NCBI GenBank assembly: GCA_000611775.1 | Contig: KK106984.1 | Coordinates: 3,387,341-3,451,340 of the forward strand | Origin: Umbilicaria muhlenbergii | Lineage: Eukaryota > Ascomycota > Lecanoromycetes > Umbilicariales > Umbilicariaceae | Reading direction: 5' to 3' | DNA length: 64,000 bases | Shown: positions 21,681 to 33,103 of the stretch, piece after piece | Numbering within the stretch: the stretch's first letter is position 1 | How the letters are laid out: the number at the start of each line of letters is the position of its first letter | Made by a program: the position numbers and the translations under genes | Notes under the pieces: model-generated | Seen by the model: the letters and a program-made list of their open reading frames with translations, nothing else | Databases searched by the model: none | What the model was told of the DNA's origin: nothing

Positions 21681-22954
21681 TCACCCCACCCACCAACCCC
21701 TCACCCCACCCACCAACCCACCCACACCCTTCGCACCAGCACCATCCTGACCGCTCAAGCTCGGAAAAAGCGTACCTAACCCACCCGCCCACGAAGCCAG
21801 AACCCTGTGCGCGGTAGGTTTCGGTGGCGCTTTTATTTCCGGTGGGACCTTTTGGCCACGGCAGCGCCGGAAGAGCGTCAGAAAAGCGAAGAAGGCGACG
21901 ATGACGACGGCGACGAGGACGACGAGGCCGACGCTGAGGCTGAGGGCGCGGGTGTGCGGGGGGCGGACGGAAGGGGCGGCGGAGGTGGTGGATGAGGGAA
22001 TGGATTGAGACGGAGGGGTGGTGGGGGAGGACTGGGAAGGTGTGGGAGGAGGGGTGGAGGGGTTGATGGGGGAGTGAGGACTGCTGGATAGGAGTTGAGA
22101 AGTCGGAGGGAGCTGAGCGGATGAAGGCGTTGGGGGAAGGCTGGATGGGATGTCTGAACTATGACTTGAGCTGGTTCGGAAGGTTGATGATGGGGGTTGG
22201 GAGGAGGTTGTCGTTTGCAAAGTTGAGGGTGCTGACGGGGATGCCGCTGCTAGTGGAGAGGTTGAGGCTGCTGGTGATGTCGGAGTGGGACTGATGGATT
22301 CCGACGTTGGGCTTACGACTGTGCTAGGCACAGCTGCAGACGCTACCCGAGGTATAATTGCTGTAATCTCCTCGGTGCCCTCGCTCAGCAAAGAGCTGCT
22401 ATCTTGGCAGTGGGTGGGGTCAGAGCCACAGACCCAAGTGACGCCTCCACAGAACAGTACAGGCTGCGGTGCGGTACGATTCCATTTCTGTAGATCTAGT
22501 AGAAACATTCCATCAGTACAAGTAGGCTTCGTAACTTATCTCACTGCCAACGATACCAAGAAACCCAATACATGGAGAGCAAAGTCCTCCAAGACCAGGA
22601 AGAGAAGACGCCAAGCTTGCCTGAGTTTACGATTTGAGATGAGCAGATTCACTGACCCGTACAGTATCCAGGACAAGGAGGACCCGCCCAAGTGGAATCG
22701 GTACAGCTACCACGAGCCGTGGCGCCAATGCCAGTTGGTTTTCCACCACTACCGTATTCCGGGACTCCGCAGACGTTACTATTGAGGCACGCCCAACCAG
22801 GAGGGCAACAAGCGGAAACGCTGACATAGGCATTGCAAGGTGAGTCTGGACTGAGTTCCCCATTTGGAAAATAACACTGTGCAGAATGAAGCAGTCGAAG
22901 AGTAAGAAAAAGGGTGAGTAATATGGATACAATACTTGGAAGACTGAAAATCAT
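21681..22954 (-). CDS. Secreted-type Cys-rich single-pass membrane protein
   Basis: Two minus-strand exons, 22954-22657 and 22534-21681, with a 122-nt intron (22535-22656, GTCAGT donor, ATAAG acceptor), give 383 residues. A start at 22,987 would add 11. The N-terminus MIFSLPSIVSILLTLFLTLR is a signal peptide. It is followed by an ectodomain with regularly spaced Cys: CYFPNGELSPDSPC, ACCPPGWACLNSNVC and PCPGYCT, then FCGG and VCGSD in exon 2. A long Ser/Thr/Pro-rich stalk leads to one transmembrane helix (LSVGLVVLVAVVIVAFFAFL, about residues 310-330) and a basic FRRCRGQK stop-transfer. This ectodomain-stalk-TM plan is common in ascomycete surface proteins of unknown role, partly resembling wall sensors. 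The cytoplasmic tail is Gly-rich and its exact end is uncertain. Confidence 0.68.
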
Positions 22955-22987
22955 TGTTGATTCTGGAATCAGACAGTATTTTGCCAT

Positions 22988-23712
22988 AAACTCAGGTGCG
23001 TAAAGCGAGGTATTTGAGGTAGGCCTAATCGGCTGTGCCAGTTGGAAACTGTGCCCTAGGCCGACATGTCTACGCTATCTGGAAATTGAGATAGTATTAT
23101 CTGCTCTGAAACAAAAAGGTGTTTGGAGGTAAGCGGCGCAATATGTAAAGCGCACAAATGGATAACATTCTACCTCATATGAAGGAGTAGCAGGAACTGC
23201 GTATGCATCCCAGGGGATCTGCGACACCATTATAGTCTGTCGTGCTCCCCGAGCTCAGGGCCAGATGTGCAGATGAAGGGGAACAATGAATGTATCATGT
23301 CAAAAACTTGGATTGGAGAAGCAATTCTCACCAAGCAAAACCGAGACTGCATCATAGATGAAGCGACGGAATATACAATCATGTGGCATGGTAGCTGCCT
23401 CCTTTCATAGCAATAGACCTAACTATACATCGACCTTTTAGGTCCCTCCTTCTAGCGATGGTTAAGCGCCGCGACGCCTCGGCCTTGTAGCCCAGACATG
23501 CTTCCAAGCCGACCCACAAAAGCTTCACCTCGAACTAAGATTAAAGGAACGAAAAGAACATAGAGAAGTATTCCATAAGCCGTCACTACCGGCTTCGAGA
23601 CGCCATTAAGCTGTGTTGAAGCGAACAAACCTGAATACACCCGTTCCCAACGCCGCTCTGGTCCGTCAGTCCGATCTTGACGCAATGAACCACAGCTTAC
23701 ATATATCGACAT
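22988..23712. other. Intergenic region
   Basis: This is the promoter side of the Cys-rich membrane protein gene and the 3' side of MAF1. A minus-strand open frame at 23,452-23,712 directly follows the MAF1 stop and is most likely its 3' UTR. Confidence 0.4.
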
Positions 23713-24877
23713 TCAAACTTCCATCGAGTCGGCGATTTCTTCGCTGATTCCCCTTACGGTACTCTTGCTCATACTCCTTCCGCTCCTTTCACTGTAAGGG
23801 CTCTCTGCTTCGTCAGCGCTGAGCACATACCTCGGTTCATCTCCATCATCCAACACCTTAAGGACCTCTACCTCGTCTTCATCGTACGGGGCTTCCATGA
23901 TATCTTCGTCGTCGTCTTCGCCCCATCCACTACTCACGTCGTCGTTGGCTCGATCTCCAAGCCAGTATCGTGCTCTTTTGCCAGCACCCGATGTGTCGCT
24001 CCGGCTCCAGTCATCGTCTGCGCTTCGCTTAGTCTTGATTGGAGTTCTTTGTGCCGGGCTGTGGCTGATGATGCTTAGTCCGCGAAGATAAATGTAACAA
24101 ACCCTCTTCCTTGCCTTGTTGAAGAAAAAGTAGTTGAAGCTCCAGATCGCTCCTTCCTCGCCATCATAGGGATCTTCCTCTGGTGAATAGCAATAAACGC
24201 TGCATTCCTTGAGAGACATCTCTTTATCAATTAGCCTCCACATTCTCGGGCCCCATGTTTGGCTTCCACTTGGCGTTTGCGGCCGTCCAGCAATTACTTC
24301 CGAAGACCAGTGTGATGGAACAGCCATGCTTGTTGGTCTGGGCCGAAGGTTATAGAGGGTGGTATCAAGGGTGTTCATTACCGCTTTGAGGCTTTTCTCT
24401 CGTCGGAAGTCGGACGGCCGGAGTAGATGGGAGAAGTCATAGTCCGGGTGACTTGCATTTAACGTGGCGATAAGATACGCGAACGTACGGCGACTGGAAA
24501 TTTGGCTTAGCGGACCGAAAGGACTTGAACGAGACAAGTTCAGCGATGCGGCTGCGGAACTCGCCTGTGGTGGCGAAAGAGAGGCAGAGAATCGCAAAAG
24601 TGATTCATACTGCGACTCTAGGGAGTGCTCAATGGTCTTGTAGAGTTTCTTGTCGCTACCAGCCGCTTTCGTGGTATAGAGGTCGCAACCACCGATTACG
24701 TGGCAGTCCGCCGTATCGAAATTGAGTGCGTTGGTGACATCGTCGAAATCGCGTAGTGGAAGGTACTGTTGAAGCCCATGGTTAGCATAAGTAACAAAAG
24801 GGGCAGATAGATCGTGCTGCCAAGAGTCCATGCGCGTTGGTATCTTGATGGCACTGTTGTAGGAGACGGACCTTCAT
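23713..24877 (-). CDS. MAF1: MAF1, repressor of RNA polymerase III
   Basis: A 6-nt coding first exon (24877-24872, Met-Lys) is joined over a 106-nt intron (24766-24871, GTCCGT donor, CAACAG acceptor) to exon 2 (24765-23713), giving 352 residues. The N-terminus then reads MKYLPLRDFDDVTNALNFDT, the conserved Maf1 start, followed by HVIGGCDLYTTKAAGSDKKL. The central part has WGPRMWRLIDKEMSLKECSV and IWSFNYFFFNKARKRVCYIY, matching the conserved Maf1 B and C regions. The tail is acidic. In yeast, TORC1 and PKA phosphorylation keeps Maf1 from repressing Pol III; the Ser-rich linker at about residues 80-115 would be a place for that. Budding-yeast MAF1 also carries an intron right after its second codon, so the tiny first exon is conserved. 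A start inside the intron sequence (24,831) is less likely. Confidence 0.92.
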
Positions 24878-26058
24878 GATGGGCTGTTCAAGTAGCCACT
24901 TGAGTGAGGTTAACAATCTTATACTTGAGTGCACTGTCAGGTAGAGGACAGTGTTACTTTGGTTTATGTGACGCGCGGTCCAGGCACAAGTGCTGGAGCG
25001 ATCTGCTGCTGAGAAGGTGCGAGTGACTACTACTCGCAGAGAGTGTCTGCTGGAAGGCGAGATTTCGGCGAATGATGGAAAACTGGTGATTTCGATACGA
25101 CTGAGTCCGCTGATGCCTCGTGCCGGGCTTGATTTATAATCGGGTTTTCAGGTTTCGGATCTCCTTTGCGACAAACGAACGAGGACACCCTAGGCTGGCT
25201 GCGTAGGATACTCTCTGTTTGCGCGGAACTGCCAGACGATATACGCCTAGCGCTCAGAGGGAATGTTGTGATACTGCGACATGTTGTGATGGCGATGTGA
25301 TGATGAGGATGATGAAGAGGGGAATGTGAGGAGGTTGCACGTTGCGCTTAGGTCGCACGTTTCCGGCTGATTGGTCGCTGCTTAAGGACAGGGAATGCCG
25401 AAATTAGTCAGCCGCACGCGATGTAGATTTCAAGCCGGAGGATATCCCCCGATCGCTCCTAAGTAACATTGGCCAGATTCATGATATAGGTCATGTAAGA
25501 AATAAGTTGGTGTTGAGCCCTCAGTAGCCATTGGGGGAAACGGTGGCAAAAATACCTCGAATCCTATTCAAAGTCAGCAGAACAGTCCAGAGGGTCACTT
25601 GTCCTCTCTCCCGCTTCATTGGCATAAGAAAACGTCACTTTGGAACATGGATGTCTCCTTTGGAGATTAAGATCAATGAGCTGAGATTCTCTCCCGATTA
25701 AGCCCATGTCAGCAGTGCAACCGGCGCGCCATTGTCCATAGCGCCAAGATGGGTATATGCGGGTTTAAAAACAGCCTGCGGCACCTCCACGTCGCTGTTG
25801 CTGGTTAACATGAGCACCCTCTGCGGAACGAGAACGGGTCCAGTTTTGCCTCCTGAAGAGCTCCATGGTATTTTAGACCGGATTCATACTAAACCACTTT
25901 CGCGTAGTTTGTCCATCACACCGTCTTCAACCTGTGATTCGGGTAGCAGGAACAAGTTAGCATAAAATAAATATCTAGAAACCTGTAATACCTCCAATTC
26001 CAACGCCGTATAGGTATCTCTGGAACAAAATGTAGAAGCCATGACCCGCTGAATATCG
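24878..26058. other. MAF1 promoter and spacer
   Basis: No supported gene. Short open frames on both strands (25,732-25,965 plus; 25,884-26,108 minus) lack domains. The minus one overlaps the last AP-1 sigma exon in another frame. Confidence 0.4.
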
Positions 26059-26839
26059 CTACATAATTTTCGTAACCCCTTCATCCCCAACCTGGCAACC
26101 GTATACATCCGTCAGTCCGTGAACATAGAAAAGGCGATGCCAAACGAGTAGGAAGATATGGTCCAGTAAGGCCACGAACGCCATAGCTACCCCAGAAACT
26201 ATGTCACCCGAGCTCCAGAATTTACTCCCCACTTACCTCCATGTCTTCGAGACTGTCTTGTTGGCTTATGTTTCTCAGCACGTTCTTCTTACTGCTCTCC
26301 TGCAATTCACCAGCCAATAGAAGTTCGTCAAGTATGAAGTAGGCCTTTTGGAAGTTGAAGATTATATCAAGCTCGCACACGTTGCCGTAGTATTTGTCCA
26401 TCTGTTCCACGTAGCGATGCACGATCTCGAGTGTGATGAGTTCATTGTCGGTAGAGGCACAGCCGGCGATGAAGAAGAGTGAGGCGTAACGTCGGTAGAC
26501 TACCTTGGAATCTAACGATAGTCTGTGAGCAGTTGTGGACACAGAGCTTAGGGCTTGACATCATTACCTTTATACTCAAGGAAGTTACACATGCGAGTTC
26601 GTCTTGAGAGCACCAACTGAGAGACATCTTTGATGATCTTGGCTTTTTCCTTGGGTGAAAGTGTGGTGAACCACTTTGCAAGACGCTTTTTCAAACCCAT
26701 CAGCTTCCTGTGGAGCACGGGTGGGTGACGAGAGTACGCACTACTTTCCCCTGCCGTGACAGGAGGATGAGATAGCTTGATTGATGTCAGTATACGAGAG
26801 GTTCGAAATGGCTGTATGCAGCTCTTACTTTATGGCCAT
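26059..26839 (-). CDS. APS1: AP-1 complex sigma subunit (clathrin adaptor small chain)
   Basis: Five minus-strand exons were assembled: 26839-26829, 26775-26742, 26685-26568, 26511-26237 and 26091-26059. They encode 156 residues, the usual length. The first exon is only 11 nt. All four introns (53-145 nt) have GT donors (GTAAGA, GTGCGT, GTAATG, GTAAGT) and AG acceptors. The product starts [20 protein letters not shown] and contains [51 protein letters not shown] and [20 protein letters not shown], a full longin-fold sigma adaptin. These residues fit AP-1 rather than AP-2 sigma. AP-1 sorts cargo between the trans-Golgi network and endosomes; the sigma chain, with gamma adaptin, contributes to dileucine-signal binding. 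The last exon ([10 protein letters not shown]) is short but in phase. Confidence 0.93.
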
Positions 26840-27307
26840 CCCATGTAATGACAAAGTTGGGCGCTTGAGGAAGGGGTAGGAGAAATGTGAGTTGCGGCGG
26901 TGAGTGAAAAGCTTCCGCAGCCGAGGGGCCCACAACCCCACGAGGGTTGATGACAATAACAACCAATGGGCGATCTTGCCCCGTAGATACTGTAGTATTA
27001 TTGACCTCAATCGCTATCCAAACATCTGTATCAATCAAGCCGAACTGGCGTATAAGCCAAACATTTCTCTTTCATTTCTCTTCCAAAATCAACAGACCTG
27101 CACCAGCGCTGAACTAGCATCTGTCTTCGGTACGTCTTCCTACCGTCGACTATCCACTGTGGAAGGAGAGGCCCGTACCCTTATACAAAAAGGGAGACCG
27201 CCAGGAGGAGAGAAGGGAGCTATAACTGCCATTGCTTTAAAGCGGAAGGTTAAGCATCCGAGTGCAGTCGAACAATAATCTGTTACCAATTCAAACTACT
27301 GACCATC
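26840..27307. promoter_or_regulatory. Divergent promoter region, AP-1 sigma and GCL modifier genes
   Basis: 468 bp separate two start codons pointing away from each other, so both promoters must lie here or overlap. No distinct element beyond ordinary AT-rich and pyrimidine-rich runs was recognised. Confidence 0.5.
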
Positions 27308-28317
27308 ATGACGAAACTTGTCCTCTCCACATCGTAAGCTCATCCAAGAACATGTAGCGTGCCCAAGAAGCTGACTGCTATAGAAATATTATGAGTGGCG
27401 GCCCCTCCATTCTACGCCGTCCTACCTCAGAAAAATCCAACACTGAGCTCACCAATGCCCTGCGCGCAAATTTTGTCGCATTACAGCAAGCTGCTGCCCC
27501 CGAAACAAACGAGTCCATACCATCGACAAACGGTACAGCATCTCAGACGAGATCACCCCACGTTTCATACACAGCGTGGACAGCTCGAGATGAAAATGAG
27601 GACACGCTGTACGTGCCCGCGATTGACTTCTCCGCATCAGGCCTTACGGAAGAGAGGTCACAATACGACATTACCGTCAAACTCTTCTTTCTTCCGAACA
27701 TTCCTGCGTCAAGGCGCAGCCAACATACATACGAGGCCATCGATTTGGTCCTCAGAGAACTACACATGCCCTCAATCGACCTATTGATCATTTCATTCCC
27801 GGGTGTCTCGTTTGATGCTGAAGACGAGGAGGACGGCAGTGACGATGCAGTCGACGGTCAGAAGGATGAAGCGGAGGATTTCAATGCCATGATCGAGACC
27901 TGGCGGCCGCTGGAGAACCTTCATTCCAGAGGCATAGTGGCACAGATAGGTCTCGCTGAGTTCGGTAGTGAACGACTACAGAAATTCTTACCCAGAACCA
28001 AGGTCCGGCCGTCAGTGGATCAGATAAATGTCCGTGATTGCTGCGTCGTGCCGAAGCCTCTGATTCTATATGCCAAGCAGGAGAAAATCGAGCTCCTAAC
28101 CCACAACGACTGTACAAATATCCTACCCAAGGGAACCTTGAGAGAGCTGTTAGGGTCCAATGAAAACGGGGCGGGGGTCCTGGCGAGCCCGGACGGAGGT
28201 TGCGAGGGATTACGAGGCGAAGTAGAGCCACAGTGGGTGGTCAAGTACACGGCAGTCGTTCGAGATCGAGGTGTGATCGAAAACAAAGGCTATTTTGCTG
28301 TGGCCGAGGTGAAATAA
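27308..28317 (+). CDS. gcs2: Glutamate-cysteine ligase modifier (regulatory) subunit
   Basis: Two exons, 27308-27333 and 27384-28317, separated by a 50-nt intron (GTAAGC, GCTGAC branch site, ATAG), give 319 residues. The N-terminus becomes MTKLVLSTSNIMSGGPSILR, the conserved start of the GCLM-like family. Further along are SQYDITVKLFFLP, EAIDLVLRELHMPSIDLLII and GIVAQIGLAEFG, which belong to the aldo/keto-reductase-like fold of this subunit. LLTHNDCTNILPKGTLRELL follows near the end. An acidic insertion (DEEDGSDDAVDGQKDEAED) lies near residues 160-180. The modifier subunit binds the catalytic ligase and tunes its feedback inhibition by glutathione in the first step of glutathione synthesis. 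The catalytic subunit is not in the window. Confidence 0.85.
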
Positions 28318-28535
28318 TAGGCAGAGAGTCAACGATATAGGTCTATCTTTGCGGAAGAAGATTTGAAGCGTTGTGATGTCTCGATAGGGTTGCCTTGATA
28401 GGGTTTGGGCTTTTGATTGCAAGCGTGGAGTTCCGGAAGATGGTATACCGGTCCTAGAAACTATATGTAAAGTCTCTGAAGATCTTCGGACCGCTCCCGA
28501 GCATGGCAGACCACAGAATCAAAGAGACGTGATGA

Positions 28536-29390
28536 TCAACCAAGCATACTCCTCTTCCTCCCCCTCATCCTCACCTCCTCCAGCCTCTTCAGCACCACCC
28601 CCGCCCCCTTATAACTCACTCCATAAGCCCTCAACACCTCCCTGAACAGCCCTTCCGCCTTCGGATGCGTGCTCCCAAACGCCCTCTCCAGCACATATAC
28701 ATCCACCGCCTTATCCTCATCCTGCACACTCTGGGCCGACAAGCCGAAATCAATCAGCACAATCTCCCCCTCAAGCGACATCCTCTCCTCTCCCTCCCCT
28801 CTCGCCGCTCCATTCCCATCCCCATCTCCGTTAACCGTAGCACTTTCCCCCAGCGGCCGCAACATCAAATTACTCGTCGTCAAATCCCCATGCACAACCC
28901 CAATCTGATGCATCCTGCCCACCGCCCACCCAATCCTCTCCATCAACCCGACCAACTCCCTCTGCTCGTCCTCTTCTCCCTCTCCGTTCCAAACTCCATT
29001 CCCGTCCTTTAACCACCCATCCAAAACCCGCCTCACCGTCTCCCCCTCCACCCACTCCATCATCATCCAACCCCCACTCCTCTTCTCCTCCCCTTCCACC
29101 AAACCCCCCTCCCACTCCACCCCCAACACCCCCGGCACGCTCACCCCCTCCCGCCGACACCTAACCAGCGTCCGCGCCTCACTGAGGATCCGATGCCGCG
29201 TCAACCTCGCGTCGAGCGTATGATGGCGATACGGTTTCGAGGGTCTGTATTTAAGGGCGCAGGGGTGGGAGGGCGTGAGGAAATGTGTTTTGTAGAGGAG
29301 GGCTTCGGCGCCTTGGGCGAGGAGTAGGGGGGTGGTGGGGGGTTGGGGGACTGTTTCGGCGAGGTTGGGGGGGGATGTGGGGGTCGTCAT
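28536..29390 (-). CDS. BUD32: BUD32, KEOPS/EKC complex kinase-like ATPase
   Basis: A 284-residue single-exon protein on the minus strand. It has the small atypical kinase layout of Bud32/PRPK: QGAEALLYKTHFL with the early glycine and Ala-Glu, ALKYRPSKPYRHHTLDARLT with the nucleotide-binding Lys and the family-typical KxYRHPxLD region, MMMEWVEGETVR as the hinge, HGDLTTSNLM as the catalytic loop, and IDFGLSAQSVQDEDKAVDVY as the metal-binding segment. A Gly/Asp/Asn-rich insertion (about residues 183-200) is unusual and probably a loop. The C-terminus RMRGRKRSMLG keeps the basic tail. Bud32 works with Kae1, Cgi121 and Pcc1 in making the t6A37 modification of tRNAs. The gene converges on the GCL modifier gene with 218 bp between stops. 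Confidence 0.92.
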   Translation of the reverse strand: MTTPTSPPNLAETVPQPPTTPLLLAQGAEALLYKTHFLTPSHPCALKYRPSKPYRHHTLDARLTRHRILSEARTLVRCRREGVSVPGVLGVEWEGGLVEGEEKRSGGWMMMEWVEGETVRRVLDGWLKDGNGVWNGEGEEDEQRELVGLMERIGWAVGRMHQIGVVHGDLTTSNLMLRPLGESATVNGDGDGNGAARGEGEERMSLEGEIVLIDFGLSAQSVQDEDKAVDVYVLERAFGSTHPKAEGLFREVLRAYGVSYKGAGVVLKRLEEVRMRGRKRSMLG

Positions 29391-29871
29391 GGTCGTGGAA
29401 GTTTGCTGGGATGTCGGACTGAACGGAGGGGTTCCTGGTTCAGAGGAAAATCGGTGGTGGAGGTTCTATAAAAGCGGTGGGTGAGGAACGCAAATGTTAA
29501 AAGGTATCTACGCTCGTAGATGGCAGGATGTACAGAATGTGAATTTTAATATGCACATGGTAAGATCATCAGATGCTATAGGGCGGTTGGCAGTTCATAT
29601 GGGAGTATTTTTAGTGGGTTTCTATTCTCAATTTAGACCCAGTAAAACAATTCCCGATGTGCATGGCTCCAATTCATGCCATTGTATAGCCAAACATATT
29701 TTGCTCGGCAAGCTTCTTTAGTATGCCTGAACTACCGTCGTCCCATAACGCTCGAAAGGGTATCAACCTCAAAAAGGTTCTCAAAGCCTCAAATTCGTTT
29801 ATTTTCCGTTTAGGTGGCCGCCAATGGCCTCATAGATTGCAACTTCCTGCCCCCACTCCAAGCCTGTACTC
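29391..29871. other. BUD32 promoter / NOP16 3' side
   Basis: 481 bp without a supported gene. A 75-codon plus-strand open frame at 29,494 has no recognisable feature. Confidence 0.4.
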
Positions 29872-30648
29872 TTAACCTCCTCCACGTTCCTTCCACCGCT
29901 TCACTCTCCTCTTGATATCGCCCTCACTCTGCTGATACGGATTCAACTTCCTATCTTTTACCATCCCCTGGTAATCCTCTCCATATTTTTCAACCAGCCT
30001 CTCGATCCACTCTTCCTCTCTCCTACTCTGCTGCCGTGGTTTCTTCGGCGCCTCCATCAAAGCCTGCTGTTCTAGCTCTGGTACTATGCCTCTCGACCTG
30101 CCCTGCTCACCGTCCACCATGTCTGCATCACTCTCCTCCCCAGACAAGTCATTTAGTGGGTCGTTAAGAGGATTGTCTTTCCCCGAAGAAGAGTGGATCA
30201 CACGAAGGATGGCGCCAGTGGTGGGATCCCGCTCTATACGTGCTTCAGTGGGTATCAGGGTGGTTGGTGTTTTGGAAGCGATGGAGAAGGAATCTTTTTG
30301 GGTTGTGGTAACTTTCAAGGATTTTGAAAGAGCGGATGCAGTCTTCTCAATACCACCAGTCCGAGAATTCAACTTTGACGTAAGCCCTAGGCGACGATAG
30401 TTCTGGGAAAGGGTAAGGGATTGGTCCCTGAATAACGTGTCAGATTGGAAGATGTTCTTCCCAAAGCAAGAAATGGAAGAAGGCATATAGTCAGAGCATA
30501 CAGGAGAATGAGAACAGGAGGTGATGGTGTCTCACCAGTTAGCTGCAACAATTGCATTGCCAAGGGGATTTATCCTCTTCGACTTGGGCTTATGCTTGAC
30601 CTTCGGTATTGAAGACTTGTTCTTCTTTTTCTGCAATTCGCGACCCAT
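29872..30648 (-). CDS. NOP16: NOP16, 60S ribosome biogenesis factor
   Basis: Two minus-strand exons, 30648-30536 and 30427-29872, with a 108-nt intron (30428-30535, GTGAGA donor, TTCAG acceptor), give 222 residues. The first exon encodes the basic nucleolar start MGRELQKKKNKSSIPKVKHK followed by RINPLGNAIVAANW. The junction makes the conserved WDQSLTLSQNYRRLGLTSKL. The C-terminal part has EEEWIERLVEKYGEDYQGMV and LNPYQQSEGDIKRRVKRWKE, both typical of Nop16. Nop16 is a constituent of nucleolar 66S pre-ribosomes. A start within the intron (30,486) would lose the basic N-terminus and is rejected. The gene is divergent from the zinc transporter, with 241 bp between start codons. Confidence 0.93.
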
Positions 30649-30889
30649 CCTGATTGCTTAATCTAATCAGGAATATGCACTGTATTGGAGGCTTCCAAGG
30701 TTCGTTCAGAAGAAACTGGTGGAGTTGATCTGGAAGTTTTTTATCTGCGAAATCAAATCTTATCGCCGGGTAAGGCTGCACTAGCTCAAACTCTATGTGG
30801 AGCCCTGGACACGGACAACCTCGAAGGAAGGAAGGGAGCTTGAAAGATTTCAGCTATACGAGTACAGCCTTGGTGCTTGGTGCTGAAAA
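30649..30889. promoter_or_regulatory. Divergent promoter, NOP16 and ZIP transporter
   Basis: 241 bp lie between opposite start codons, so this must contain both core promoters. No specific factor site was recognised with confidence. Confidence 0.5.
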
Positions 30890-32358
30890 ATGTCTTTCTC
30901 GACTCCCTTGCGGCGCACTTGCCTGCTGCTAATTCTCGCTGTTGCTATTGTGGGATGTCAATCCGTCGTTCACAATGTCTATGGAGAAAAGGGTTCTCCG
31001 GTTGGTTGCATGAGCATACCAGAGATCGAGGACGCACTTCAAGTACGGACATATCTTCCTTTACTCGGGCTCAGCAGCGAAATTGACAAGTAGTGTCATT
31101 AACAAACTTCTTACAGCAATGTCCCCTGGTCCAGGACCTCAACCGACACAAGTTGGCTACAAGTCCTCAGACTTCCGGCCTTACCTCGCGTATCTTCGCA
31201 GTCCTATTCCCCGGTAGTCCCGCGGTCAATGCTCTTCTTGCGACCCTCTACATATCAGGTCCACCAAGTAAGCACGATTCATCCTCCCACACTTATAATC
31301 ACTGACCAGAGACTCCCACTGCAGACTTCCTCCTCGCACTATGCCCGCCGAATATCGATCCCTCGTCGCTCTCGGTAATGGTTGCTTTCGCAGTTGGTGG
31401 CCTTCTAGGGGACACGCTCTTCCACCTCCTCCCGGAGATTTTCCTTGGCGAAGACTCCCCTGAGCATGTCCGTTTCGTCCTCGTTGAGCCCAACAAGAAT
31501 CTCCTCCTCGGCGTTGCAATAATGGTTGGCTTCCTAACGTTTGTCGCCATGGACAAAGGTTTGCGAATAGCCACAGGCGGTTCTGGTGGCCACGATCACT
31601 CTCATAGCCACGCCAATGGCGGGGTCGAAGGTAGCGAGAAGTCCACGGCTAACGCTATAACAAGCGGCGCGGACTTGTCTACCCACCAAGGCGACCTAAA
31701 ATCCCGCAAGTCGGCTGCCGTTGATATAACTCCAGTTACCGGCAATGAATCGGCCAGCACTGAAGTCAACCCTTCCATCCGCCTCTCCGGTTACCTAAAC
31801 TTGATCGCCGACTTTACACACAACATAACCGATGGCCTGGCTCTCTCCTCTTCTTTCTACGCTTCTTCCACCCTCGGTGCCACAACGACCGTCGCAGTTT
31901 TCTTCCACGAAATCCCGCACGAGGTCGGTGATTTTGCCCTTCTGATACAATCTGGCTTCAGCAAACGCAAAGCCATGGGTGCTCAGTTTGTCACCGCCGT
32001 CGGAGCATTCCTAGGCACGGTACTGGGCATCATGGTGCAAGAATTTGGGAAAACTTCCCCATTGGGGGAACAATCAGAGATCAAGGATACCGGATTGGCT
32101 GGGACGGGTCTCGGCTGGGGAGACCTGCTACTACCGTTCACGGCTGGGACCTTCCTGTACGTAGGGACTGTGGCAGTGATTCCGGAGCTATTGGAGACAG
32201 GCCCGAACAAAGGCAAAGAATTGAGGCAGACTATGGTGCAGTTTGCTGCCATGGCTGTTGGAGCAGGAATTATGCTTGCGTAAGTACAAAAACTCGTGTT
32301 CTTTGCGTTGAGTATACAATTCAACTGCTAACGGGATTCTAGGATCTCGTGGTCATGA
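30890..32358 (+). CDS. YKE4: ZIP-family zinc transporter, KE4/YKE4 type
   Basis: Four exons, 30890-31042, 31117-31267, 31325-32279 and 32343-32358, give 424 residues; the introns are 57-74 nt with GTACGG or GTAAG-type donors. Residues 1-23 form a signal or first membrane segment (LLLILAVAIVG). Membrane helices include VMVAFAVGGLLGDTLFHLLP, NLLLGVAIMVGFLTFVAMDK, FVTAVGAFLGTVLGIMV, LLPFTAGTFLYVGTVAVIPE and the last one around GAGIMLAISW. The metal-binding motifs are present: ADFTHNITDGLALSS on helix IV and FFHEIPHEVGDFALLIQSG on helix V, the LIV-1/KE4 signature. A His-rich loop (GGHDHSHSHANGG) lies before it. KE4-type carriers move zinc across ER, Golgi or vacuolar membranes into the cytosol. 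The last exon encodes only ISWS. Confidence 0.93.
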
Positions 32359-33103
32359 GCAGGTTTAGGATTAATGTTCTATATATGGATTAGAGTTTAA
32401 CGATACAGAGGCCACAAGTACCTTATCATCATCCGACCCATGAGCTCATTTCACTTGTGGCAATCCATTCACATGCTAATGCAATCCTAGAAATCAATGT
32501 TTATCAATCATGAAATCATTGCCATTAGTGTTTCCACCGGGAATACATAATCGCAGCTCTCACGTTCTTCTGCGCGACTAGGTCGAGAAGGCGCAAACAC
32601 TCATATAGTATTCACCCTAACACAGCCCTGGATGATGAAGGAATCTGAGTCCGCTCATGAATAGTCAGCACCTCCTTTATCTACAATCTTAAGTCATCCG
32701 CTTCTTTATAAACCGTTTTTAACATGTTCATCTTCTTTCAAGCAAGCAACCACCTCTCCCCAACTACTTTACCTACACTCCGAGACGCACCTTTCGACAA
32801 AACACTGCCCCAGATCCATGAGAATTTTATTCACCATCAGGTACTCTCAATTATATCTGAACCATTCACACCTTGCTGGACTTTTTTAAAACGTGGGTAA
32901 CAACAAGTCACCGTAAGGCCAGAACCCAACTCTTGTGGAATGAATCATACCGTCTTTGCACTTTCAGGTCACAGTATATACATTCCTTCCTCCCAGGAAA
33001 ATGCTTCTACCGGAGGTAGTGAGGACCCATATATGACCGGTAGGGCGACTCATCTTCCAAAGAAAATAAGCACAAACCCGCCAACCTAGCTACACCAAAA
33101 GGC
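32359..33103. other. Intergenic region
   Basis: No gene supported. The zinc transporter 3' UTR occupies the start; the rest is AT-rich without long open frames. Confidence 0.4.

Noticed and set aside
21340-21792. 150-codon minus-strand Gly-rich frame
   Set aside because: Low-complexity translation of a C-rich tract; it overlaps the end of the membrane-protein gene in another frame.
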